This document shows, one piece after another, positions 33,670 to 44,400 of a stretch of DNA of 64,000 nt. Positions within the stretch are counted from its first letter, which is position 1; the number at the start of each line of letters is the position of its first letter. Origin of the DNA: Lantana camara (taxonomy: Eukaryota > Streptophyta > Magnoliopsida > Lamiales > Verbenaceae). A model generated the notes under the pieces. It was given only the letters and a program-made list of their open reading frames with translations, did no database searches and was not told the origin of the DNA. The stretch is from the NCBI GenBank assembly GCA_037501455.1, contig CM074856.1:47459001-47523000 (forward strand), given 5' to 3'. The position numbers and the translations under genes were made by a program.

Positions 33670-35520
33670 ATGATACTCCTCCTTCTCTTTGCACTCATCT
33701 TGCCTGCAGCCATTCTCATTGTCATTCACAGACACAAAACTCCTTCATCTCCACCAGGCCCTCCAGGCCTCCCTTTCATCGGAAACCTCCACCAGTTTGA
33801 CGCCTCCGCCCCTCACGTCTACCTATGGCGCCTCTCAAAGAAATACGGCCCTCTAATGTCCATGAAGCTCGGTTCGAAGCCCGTAATCGTAGTGTCCTCT
33901 CCGAAAATGGCGAAAGAAGTGCTCAAGAACCACGACCTCGCCTTCTGCAGCCGGCCCTCATTTCTCGGGCAGGATAAATTATCCTTCGGGGGCTTAGATA
34001 TCGCTTTGGCCCCTTACAATGAATCATGGAGGGAATTGAGAAAGATTTGTGTTCTTCATCTCTTGAGCAGCAAACAGGTTCAGTCGTTCAGGCCGGTTCG
34101 CGAGGACGAAGTGTCCTGTTTGATCAGAAAGGTGTCGGACATCGCGGAATCAGGGCAAGTTGCTAACTTGAGCGTGACATTGATGGCGCTCACGAGTAGG
34201 TTAATCTGTAGGGTGGCGTTTGGAAAGAGTTTTGATGAAGGAGGATTGGAGAAGATGAGATTTGATGAGCTTATGATTGAGTCTCAGGCCATGTTAGGGG
34301 GATTCTTCTTCTCTGATTATATGCCTCTGTTTGGCTGGGTTGATAAAGTGTCCGGGATGATTGACAGACTTGAGAAGGTTTCGAAAGACATGGATGAGTT
34401 TTACAGGGAGATCATTGATGAGCATCTGGATGCAACAACGGAGAAATCTGGGGATACAAATATTCTTGATCTATTAATCCAGCTAAAAGAAGGAAATTCG
34501 AGTCCGGTTGATCTTACATGGGATCATATAAAGGCAGTACTCATGGTGAGAGTTAATCAATCTTACTTATTTTGTATTCTGCGTTGTTTCTTGATTGATT
34601 CTTGCTTGCTGTGATGAATAATTCTTGTAGGTTACAAATACCCCCTCATGTGATTACGCATATTTAATTGTTGTTACATGAGTGAATGATGTTATTAAAC
34701 ATAGTTAGTAATATTTTGAGTCAATTCTTCTTACATGAAGGAGTGATGTTATGTATGTTTCCCACGGTTTTGAATCGATTCCCAAGATCAAAAGGGGAGT
34801 TTTGGTGATTCTCAAAACTACAAGGGAAGTTTGTGTAATTATATATACTTGCAGGGGAAGCAGTGCAATTAACACCGTTTCTTTGTCTTTCATTGTATCT
34901 AGAATTTATTCATTGCTGGGACAGACACAACCTCAGTAGCAATAACCTGGACCATGACTGCACTCATGAAAAATCCAACGGTTATGAAGAAGCTGCAAAA
35001 CGAAATCAGAGATCTCATTGGTTCAAAAGGCATCGTAGATGAGGACGATCTTTCAGAACTCCCATATCTGAAAGCAGTAATCAAAGAGTCTTTAAGACTG
35101 TACCCCCCAGCTCCCCTCATACTACCTCGAGAAACCCTAGAAAAATGCACATTAGAAAGCTATACGATTCAACCCAAGACTTTAGTCTATGTGAATGCAT
35201 GGGCTATTGCAAGAGACCCCGAGTTCTGGGATCATCCAAATGAATTTATTCCCGAGAGATTCTTGAACACTAATGTTGATATCATAGGGCAAGATTTTCA
35301 CGTGATCCCGTTTGGATCGGGGAGGAGAGGGTGCCCCGGGATTACAATGGGGCTCGGTACCATGGAGCTTGCATTGGCAAATCTCGTGTACTCGTTCGAT
35401 TGGGAGTTCCCTGATGGTGTGAAAAAAGATGATATTGATGAGGAAGTCTTGCCTGGACTTACTATGCAGAAGAAGAATCCACTTTGTCTTGTGCCCAAGA
35501 AGTATGAATGTGGTCCTTGA
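33670..35520 (+). CDS. Cytochrome P450, CYP71 clan (CYP71/CYP83-like), copy 2
   Basis: Exons 33670-34545 and 34903-35520, intron 357 bp; 497 residues, the same exon sizes as copy 1. The first 100 or so residues differ from copy 1 at only a handful of positions, and the introns also align. Motifs intact: PPGPPGLP hinge, AGTDTTS, ESLR, PERF and FGSGRRGCPG. The ATG chosen is the first one and has no in-frame upstream ATG nearby. Differences from copy 1 concentrate in the middle (about residues 100-260), which includes substrate-recognition regions, so substrate range may differ; this is inference. Both copies look functional. The pair is separated mainly by the 22.4-kb nested retroelement. Confidence 0.92.
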
Positions 35521-36471
35521 TTATCTAGGGATATCATTGCAGTGTAAAAAAGTTTAGTTTCAATTTGACCTGTGCTCGTGGTTGTTTGGTGTGTCTACGC
35601 AACTTATCCAGCATTTAAGTGTCACGTTGTGTAACATATTATTCGACAATAACGGTGTCATAATCAATCTAACAACATTAGATTTGACCAATCGAGAGTG
35701 CCTTCTCGTTCAGGCAAGCTTGATTTTGTAGTTTCATAAGCAACCATTGATCCTATTCGATATGGAATAGAAAGAACCGGGGACAGGACAACCTAATGGT
35801 TAATGTCCTATGATAAAATGATGTAGGTATACAACCACACCGAAGCCAGCTGCTGGTGTTATCCCATCCCAGCTACTGGTGTACGAGGCCGGGTAAAATC
35901 TCACCCCGACCAGAAGTACGTGGGACGGTTAATGAATGATAATTTCTTCAAATCGAGTGGTTCGAGTTGAGCAGGTACAATTCATATAACTAATGAAGTA
36001 GCGGATAGGTACAATTCTTGGAACTGCTGGAGTATCGAATATCAATTTAACCGAACCACACAAGGACCCAAACAAAGAATGATATTAATCACATAGTATA
36101 GCTCGTTTGGCTCAAACTAGTCATTCTTGGGCCATATAACAACATTTATTTTGAGTTCGAATCAGATCGGATCGAACCATCCTCGTATAAGCTTGAGAAT
36201 GGATTATGGAGCTGAGATTTGAAGTGTTGCCCAAATATCAATTCTAATAGACTATAATATTCCAACTATTTCAAGTTTCAACAATTCACCTGACTGGGAG
36301 TCCAATTCTACAAGAACAAGAACGACAGTACTCATCATAACACCAGCAAACTGTAAACTAAACACAAAAACCAACCATCCTTCAATAATATCACAACTTT
36401 AAACAAAGATTGCAATGTTTGGAATCAACCAACAGTGTAGCTATAGAACTCATGATGAAGAATGATTAAAC
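35521..36471. other. Spacer between P450 copy 2 and P3
   Basis: No gene seen. A stretch at about 35780-35950 (GGGGACAGGACAACCTAATGG ...) is less AT-rich and could be an old repeat, but I cannot classify it. Confidence 0.45.
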
Positions 36472-36953
36472 CTAATCGAAAAGTGAGAATCCCATGTCGT
36501 CATCGCTCTCCTCCTTCTCTTCCTTCTTCTCCTCCGCTGGCGGAGCTTCGGCAGCCGCACCTCCACCTGAAGCGGCAGGAGCAGCGGCTCCACCTCCGAT
36601 GAAGCCACCACCGCCTCCACCGCCAATAATCACCTGCGTTATTCATAAGCTCTGAGTTAACATTATACCAAAGGGAGAAAACATCAATCGTAGCAAAGAT
36701 GACGCATTGACAAATTAGGAACGCAAAATCAAGCAAAAAAAGAAAGGGGGGAAACCTGAAAGACGGCGGATGAAGGAGTGACATAGGAGAAGGAGGACTG
36801 AACAGCGCCGGAGGAATCGGAAGAGAGAGCAGCTTGAACGAGCTTGCGCTGAAGGGCGAAAGTGCAGTCGGCGGAAGCCTCGAGATCGCCGTTGAGCTGC
36901 TTCGCCGTCCAATCATCGCCGGATCCTTTGCAGACGAAGGTGAATACTCCCAT
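36472..36953 (-). CDS. RPP3: 60S acidic ribosomal protein P3
   Basis: Exons 36953-36756 and 36633-36472 with a 122-bp GT-AG intron; 119 residues, the usual P3 length. The N-terminus MGVFTFVCK and the segment [25 protein letters not shown] are characteristic of plant P3. An alanine/glycine hinge follows, then an acidic tail ending [10 protein letters not shown], the P-protein C-terminus contacted by elongation factors. P3 is a plant-specific member of the ribosomal stalk, acting in the cytosol alongside P0, P1 and P2. The start is fixed by homology; an open frame beginning further upstream is a shadow. The promoter carries telo-box and site II elements (see 37041-37160). Confidence 0.95.
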
Positions 36954-37040
36954 TTTTGGCTGATTTCGATTGATCGGAGATGAGTGCTTGGGAAGAGAGA
37001 GAGCTGCAACGGCTGCTGAAGGTGTAAACCAGAACAGGAT

Positions 37041-37160
37041 TTAGGGTTTTTACTTTTGTGGAAGGGGTTGGATGTGGAATGACTTTTCTACCCTTCGATT
37101 TTCATGGATTAAATAATTGATTTAATTAGCTTCTCTTATGTGATGGGCTGGGGCTGGGCT
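37041..37160 (-). promoter_or_regulatory. Telo-box and site II elements upstream of P3
   Basis: AAACCCTAA (complement of 37041-37049) and two TGGGCT motifs (37144-37149, 37155-37160) lie 88-207 bp upstream of the P3 start. This combination is well known in plant ribosomal protein and other growth-related genes (site II bound by TCP factors). Confidence 0.65.
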
Positions 37161-37741
37161 AATCAACGGAGATTTAGATTGGGTCACTAACAGAGGCTTT
37201 TATTTGTTTTCATGCAAGTCCAGTAACGTATGGATACGAATACGGTTATTTGAACACCGAATACGATAATATAATTTTATTTATTTATTTTTACATGACA
37301 AGTATTGGATATAACACGAAAAAAATAATAATTTTAGAAATGTTTCTTTGTTAAAATGTGAGTCCTATTATTTTTATTAATTTGAGTAAGGCTTAAATAT
37401 TAAAATTAGAAATATTTTTGCTCAAAACCCCCAATATTTAGCTACTGATATTTGCGATTTTTTATTGTCAATTTATAAAAGAAAGGGGAAATAAGGCAAA
37501 ACTCCCCGGCGCATAAAGCAAATTTGACATTACTCCTCCATAAAAAAAGAATATTAATACTAACTCCCATATTCAAATTTGTAATTAGATTTCATTCCTC
37601 AGTGTACAAACCAAGATAAATTCCAGATATATTGCAAAAATATATCTCTTGAATCCGTATTTCTAATAACCGGTTTTAAGGAGAATAATGGTCTCGTTTG
37701 GAATTGTATTGTATTCCAAAAATATGGGTTTATAATTTATT
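37161..37741. other. AT-rich spacer, nothing recognised
   Basis: Non-coding, low complexity. No supported gene. Confidence 0.45.
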
Positions 37742-37915
37742 GATTGATCTACAATGGTACCGGATCTTCTACTCCATTTTGGTGTTTCATCTCATACTCC
37801 ACCGACTGGATGCGTGACACGTGTATGATTTTGTCAGATTTTCTAACACAGAAAATTATGGTATTATCGATAAAAGGAAAAAAAATTCTTTATATATCTA
37901 ATATTAAAAATATTA

Positions 37916-38366
37916 TATATCCAGTAAATTAAAAAACAAATCCTACTTTTTATTCGGATTATTTTATAATATCCAAAGTAAAAATATTAAATTAGTATCG
38001 TCTTTTTTAAATTTTTATTTTTAAGTTATGAACTTTTTTAAGAGCAAAATATTAATATTAAATATATTTTGTAATATTCAAACTGAAAAATATTTTATAA
38101 TATTCAAAGTAAAAATATTAAATTGATATTCAAAGTTGTTATATTTAATATTAAGTATATTTTATAATATTCAAACTTTAAAAAATATAAATTTAATATT
38201 CAAACGTTGATAATATACTTTAAAAAATATTTTGCTCTTAAAAAATCTTTTATAACTTGAAAATAAAAATTTTAAAAAACAACAGTAATTTAATATTTTT
38301 ATTTTGGATATTATAAAATAATCCCAATAAAAAGTAGGATTTGTCTAATTTATTGGTTATATAAAT
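37916..38366. repeat. 450-bp AT-rich palindrome
   Basis: Left arm from AAATCCTACTTTTTATTCGG, right arm ends in its inverse CCAATAAAAAGTAGGATTT. Inner landmarks AAGAGCAAAATATT / AATATTTTGCTCTT pair, and the centre is near 38140. Confidence 0.75.
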
Positions 38367-38383
38367 TTTGCCTTTTTTTTTAA

Positions 38384-39229
38384 GGGTTAATTACATATAG
38401 ACCCTATGGGAGTATTAGAAACTACAACTTGTGACCGTATTTACATACACCGATTGAGGAATTTGAAAATTACACAAGACGCCCATGAATTAGGATTCTT
38501 TTAAATTTTTGATGACATCATCAAACTTTTATTTTGCCCCTTCATTTAGTATAATAATTTTTATTTCAAGAATTACCCCTTGTTATATTGAATTGTTATT
38601 GAAAATCTGAATTTAATAAATTAAATTATTAATTAATAAAAAATGATATGATTTTTTCATTTCAAATATTAAATTATATATAATAAATTTGAATTTAATG
38701 GATTAAATATAATATTTAAAAAACGTAATATATATAGATTATGATATATAATTAATATATATAATAAAGTAATATTTATATATATTATATATCATATATA
38801 TTAAGTTATAAATACGTTATTATAACACGTAATATATATGATATATAATATATATAAATATTAATATATATTAATTATATATTATAAATCTATGTATATA
38901 TTACGTTTTTTAAATATTATATTTAACCCATTAAATTTAGATTTATTATATATAATTTAATATTTAAAATGATAAAATTATAAAATTTTATATTAGTTAA
39001 AATTATTAAATTCAAATTTTCAATAACAATTCAAATATAACTACAAGTAATTCTTGAAATAAAAATTGTTATACTAAATGAATGGGTAAAATAGAAAAAC
39101 CAAGTTAAAAATTTGATGATATCATCAAAAATTTAAAAGAATCCAAATTCATGGGTGTCTTGTGTAATTTTCAAAGGGTCACAAGTTGTAGTTTATAATA
39201 TTCTCATGAGGTCTATATGTAATTAACCA
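38384..39229. mobile_element. Foldback MITE, Mutator-type
   Basis: 846 bp. GGGTTAATTACATATAGACC at the left matches the inverse end TCTATATGTAATTAACC(A). The arms stay paired for about 200 bp (CTACAACTTGTGACC, CCCATGAATTAGGATTC, TTTGATGACATCATCAAA). Flanks are T-rich (TTTTTTTAA-like both sides), compatible with a 9-bp duplication blurred by slippage. Length and ends resemble the element at 60961-61803. Confidence 0.75.
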
Positions 39230-39411
39230 TTTTTTTTAATATTAGATATATAAAGATTTTATTTTCCTTTTATTAACAATATCATAATTCTCTGTTTTAA
39301 AAAATCTGACAAAATCTTACACGTGTCACACATTCAGTCAGTGGAGTATGAAATGAAGCACCAAAATGGAGTAGAAGATCAAGATCTGGTGCCATCTACA
39401 ATCACTTATGA

Positions 39412-40720
39412 AGTATGAAAGAAGATAAAAGGAGAAATAGACACTACACAATAATGTTTCTTTTTTTTCAAATTTATCTGGTGAATGGTATCGATATGAT
39501 AAAATAATATTTTAAAAAATATCATAAATACACAAATTACGGAAGTACACATAATAGTTTTAAGAAAATAAGTTAATAATGAAGAACTGGGCTATACTTT
39601 TAAGAATATCATTTTGTCGTGTCTTATCATTTCATATCCATCACTTCTAACGTGAAAATTTTAAGAAAAAATATGTATCACTGTATCCATATCATATTGT
39701 ATTGTGTTCGTATTATTGTATTCATATATCACGGCCATTTAGTGTCCATCAGACTCAACATGGATCATTCCTCATCCTTAGACATATAGATTCTATTCCC
39801 ATAACAATACTACAAGGTTTGGAACCAATCACAAGTTACAACCTCTTTAATCTTATAACGGATACCCATTATGACCAATATCTCCATATATATGAGATGA
39901 ACACCTGGCGACAACTAGAATTATTTAGATGCAAATTGACCCCTTATGAGGATCTATTCTTGGAAAGTTTGATACTGTCCGTGTCTTTGACATTCTTATA
40001 AGTTGAATTATTGAACATCAATTAACCATCTAAAAGCTTTCAAACATGAATTAGTTAAATTATATGTGCCCCTTTAATTTGCTTAGGTATTGGGTGAGTT
40101 ATTTGATTTGAACTCTAAAAGTTTAAAACGAGCAGATGACTTAATAATAAGCATCTGCACCTGTAAGTTAGTAGGTACGCAATTGCTATCAGTAGAAAAA
40201 ATTTTATTCGACTTAACTCGAACCCATAATGGGATACAAAATCAAATTTTTGAGGGTAATCAAATTTCCTCTCTCTCCCGACTAAAAATATTTCGCTGAT
40301 TAGTTTCTCGACTTCACTTGTTTGAACGGTGTTTAGAATTTTTCATAAATTTTCCTCACCTCCCACTCAACATAGAATGACCTTCCAACCCTAATTGTGC
40401 TATAGTACATAATTGATAATTCCATGCAAGAGTGCAAGACATATAAAACTTCATGTTCACGACATGAGATACTCATGAATAGCATTAATAATGTCTTTAA
40501 ACATAATGTCTATTTCTCTTCTTGTGATAGAAGAGAATATAGTTTCCAAAACTTTCTTATTTTCATGACCCTTTTCCTTTGCCTCGCGTTGCTATTTTTT
40601 TTCCTGAATTTTCCAAGTGAAGAGTGTCGGGACACCGACATGAGTGTCCGACACAACACAATAAAATGATATTTTTAGAAGTATTTGTGCATCATAAATT
40701 ATTGTTCATGTCCCCTGCAA
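39412..40720. other. Spacer upstream of the miRNA locus, nothing recognised
   Basis: AT-rich sequence with short unsupported open frames. No domain or splice structure seen. Confidence 0.45.
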
Positions 40721-40723
40721 GTC

Positions 40724-40731
40724 TATATATA
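40724..40731 (+). promoter_or_regulatory. TATA box for the MIR169-like locus
   Basis: TATATATA about 50 bp before the foldback base and about 90 bp before the mature sequence, a plausible pol II core promoter for the primary transcript. Confidence 0.45.
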
Positions 40732-40776
40732 TCTTTGCCCAATGATCTCTGCCAAAGAATCAAGTTTTTCATGTAG

Positions 40777-40916
40777 TGGTCTTTTCTTTTGCATGAAGAG
40801 GCAGAGAGATGAATGTAGCCAGGGATGATTTGCCGATAATGGGGATGATTAACTTATTCTTACCAGCAAATTATTCTTGGCTACATTTAACTCCATCCTT
40901 CTCATGCAAGACCATG
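40777..40916 (+). ncRNA. MIR169: MIR169 family microRNA precursor
   Basis: A 140-nt foldback. The 5' arm carries a 21-nt miR169-like sequence at 40816-40836, beginning TAGCCAGGGATGATTTGCC; family members typically read (C/U)AGCCAAGGAUGACUUGCC. The 3' arm (about 40862-40886) pairs with it almost fully. Three of the differences from perfect pairing are G:U wobbles only when the plus strand is transcribed, which sets the strand and matches the 5'-arm position of miR169 in known precursors. Pairing continues below the duplex (GCATGA at 40791 with TCATGC near 40907, and GGTCTT with AAGACC). miR169 guides cleavage of NF-YA transcripts and responds to drought and nutrient stress in many plants. Mature and star lengths are inferred. 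Confidence 0.8.
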
Positions 40917-41419
40917 GAGATGCATGCACTCATTCAAGTAAATCTCTCCCATACTGCTTCAACTTCATAAGCTTAGATCAACTTGACAACCAATCGACGA
41001 AGCTGAGATCTATCGAGTGAAGAAGGTAAGACGAACTTGCAACTTATCCTGTTAAAAAACTGCTTAGAAGGGTGCACAAATATTACTTTTAGCCAGAAAA
41101 AGAGAGATGGTTGTGTATGTGATTCTTTCATAAACCTGTGAATAAGTTGGTACATGAAATACTACGATTCTGTAACGTGTGTAGATATAAGCCTAGACAA
41201 GTAAGGAGCACCCTCTCAAGATGGTGCGTACTCTCCAAGATGAAAGTTTCAGACATATTTCTAAAACTCCAAGGAACAAAATTTCTTAAGTGAGTCGTTT
41301 ATGATTCGGCTCGTGAGATTTAAACCTGATTTAGAAAGCTCGATCCATCTTCACTTGAACTGCGTGCATTTGAACCCTTTGAGTCATATGCATCAACTTA
41401 GGCAGCTTCAAGTAATCTT

Positions 41420-44400
41420 CTAAGCGAAAACAAAGATGCCCTTCTCTGATTCGACCATCCTTTTTGCAGCAGTGGAGCCAACTATTCTCTCCAGCTAAAT
41501 GTTGCCAAAACAAGAAAAAATGAAAACAGTGGTTAAACTGCAGGAATCTCCCAAAAACTCTTCAAATATTTTGACAGACTAAAATAGAACCGGATTGATA
41601 CCCGAAGATGATCCAGACGAGAAAATAACACTCTGCAATTCATGCTGTCAGACTCTTCCAGCAGGTTAACAATCTGCAGAATAAGTTAAAAACACCAATA
41701 AATATATATATCAAAAAAAAAAAAAAAAAAGGAACCCAGAAAATTACAGTTAAGAGGAAAAAATTAAAAGGTATAGCCACGAAAGATGATTCACCTCTGG
41801 GTAAAATTCTTTTCTCTCTGGCAGGGAGTAGATAATTAGATTCTGCACACCGCGAATCTATTTGAGATGGAGAAAAAACAGTAAGGAAATAATGAAGGAA
41901 GAAAAATCAAAAGACATTACATTCACTTGAGCACAATTAGAAAGACAACCTTGTATCTGTAGTAGAAATGGGCTCTTTCAGTGTAGAGCATAATTTTCTT
42001 TTCTCCTCTAAAAAACTGACCCCGCACGTGTGATATATCATTTCGCTTTATATACCTATATAATCAAAGAATGAATAATTTCTTAAAAACGTGTGCTAAA
42101 CAGCAAATAAAAACCACTCGAAAGATAAAAATACAAAAATCAATAAAGGACGTAAAAGAGATGACATTTTCTTACTCTCCAAACAAGCAGAACGAAGCAG
42201 ATTGTGACTTCAAATAATTTCGAATTCGGACAAACTCGAAGTAAGAACTGATAAATATCATCACCCCATTCTGCATAAGAAAGAGTACATGAAAATAGTC
42301 ACCGACTAGTAGATGATAATTAGAACATATGAGCACGGATGTATCAACAACCATATTACCTGAACAGAATCTTTGATCTTGGGGAACACCTGCAAATAAA
42401 ATTTCACCTCAGTCAATCTGGCCATTCTTGAAATTTGGTGAGGGCAGAAAGTTTCAATTGGTTCCATCAATGTAAAAGGAAATGTGTAAGACTCGACAAC
42501 ATATAACTGGGCCGTAAAGGTGATATTGGACAAACCTTTTCACAGAAGTATTTAAGCCGTGCATCATCGGCTTCTGCTATTGATTCTACATCAAAGCGTT
42601 CATAAATCTGCAGAATGAATATTGTGAATTAAAATAATATGAACTAATCAAGTGAAATTTTTGGATTTTGGACTTCTTACATAATTACAGAAGCTAATGC
42701 CATGGGACATGGAAAACACTCACCTGTCGCACTGGCATTAATATTTTTGGAAGAACACCTTTATACTTGCACTCCAATTTGACCTGAAAAAGTAAAAAAA
42801 GATATCGAAAATTATCAATGACCACAAGTTAGAAGATTATAGCAGTCACATTAAACCTGAGTATTATTTAGTTGATTTATCTTATTTAACCAAAATTAAC
42901 ATGGCGACACCAGCTCTGCAATTACTTCCCAATGTGACAATATTAGTATAAATATCTCAGTTTAAGATGGCTAAAGTTCTAATTGGAAAGCCAAGGAGAT
43001 TTGACAAAATGGTTGAACTTGGAAATCGGTTGATATACATATAGAAACTACAGTACGAAATTGACACAATTGGTCACAAGTAGATACCAAACTACTTATT
43101 GGCCATATTTTCAATTTGTAGCACTTGAAACAGATTTGAAAAGAATTGTTCGCACTCACTAGGATTGCTATCGGTTGTGGTTTCAAAGATATTACTGGAA
43201 CAAAGAACATCTACGTCATGCAAATGTTTCTATAGACATACTAAGGGAAATCAAGGAGTTTCAAGTATTTGAAAACAGAAGAACAGGGATGAATAAGATT
43301 ATGATAGTGATTCTAATGGAAATGTGCAGTTGCCCTCACAAGATCCCAAAGTAAAACAAATAACCAATCATGGCATTTAAATACTCTCTTTTAGAGGATT
43401 CCTATTTCCATTGGAAACTAAAAACCAGGAATATATTAACAAAGGTGGATAGCAAAATATATATATACAATAAGGAACAATGTAATAGCAATTCCAGAAC
43501 CAGTTTCTCTCCTAAGCAAGGGGAGAAAAAAGCATTTAACCATTCCAGAAATACAGAGGAGAATGTAGCACAAAATCAAAATACATCCAGTATATGTACA
43601 AACCTTTCCTCGGTAATTAAGGCAATGCTGATTAAATAAGGAGTTAATTTCTGCAAAAGTGAAACCAAATGGAAGTTAACGGAGAAGCCAAACCTAATAA
43701 GTGTAATATAATATTAGGTAGAAAGAGCATATAAAAGATATCTACCAAGCTACACTCGCGTTAAAACAGATTCTGCTTAAATTAACTATATTGTGAAGGG
43801 AAGAAGTATAAGAAGTGAATCATCTCTATAACATCACTACAAGCAAAGAATAAAATAATTCCAAATTATATTACCCGGATTACTATGAGAACTCAAAATT
43901 ATTGTTTGCCTATAGTATCGTGCTTGTCCATCTAGATACCTGAAACAAAAATGCAGAAAATGTAGCCAAAAAGGTAAGACGCCACCTGAGGAACTCAACT
44001 TGAGATGCTATAGATCATCGCTCAACCTAATACCAATTTATTTTTATCATGTCTTCTATTTTTGGTAAAGTGCAATTCAAAATTCTCTCTTAAAAAATGT
44101 TGTTGCTTAAAGATCAAGAAATGGCGGGATAGGAGAAATATTTGACAACAGAGTGGCGCAAAACCATACCATGGTCTTATGCGCATAATGTCAGTTCCGT
44201 GCTGCTTAGAAGGTAGTCTATTCATGTGTTCAACAACTGTTTTCACATGGGACCAATTCTGGAGATATTGAGCAACATGCATAATTGTCAGTAATAGCAA
44301 AATATAATATGATTATGAAAGCAATAGTTGAAGAGATAAATTACAAAACCTGCATTAGCATGACATCTGCATGGTCAATGACTAAGATCTGTCGTACAAA

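Larger units (their letters stand above)
37742..39411. mobile_element. Outer foldback element containing two further palindromes
   Basis: About 170-bp inverted arms: left 37742-37912 (ATGGTACCGGATCTTCTACT ... TATATCTAATATTA), right about 39238-39411 in the opposite sense. Shared landmarks include CATTTTGGTG, GACACGTGTA and TTTGTCAGATTTT. The interior holds a second palindrome (37916-38366) and a complete MITE (38384-39229). I could not fix a target duplication for the outer element. Confidence 0.75.

Noticed and set aside
35780..35980. Possible SINE (GGTTAATGTCC, later GGTTCGAGTTG)
   Set aside because: A-box and B-box candidates are about 150 bp apart, far from tRNA spacing, and no second copy is seen here.
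36500..37009. 169-codon minus-strand frame over P3
   Set aside because: Runs through the intron and out of frame with P3; the two-exon P3 model explains the region.
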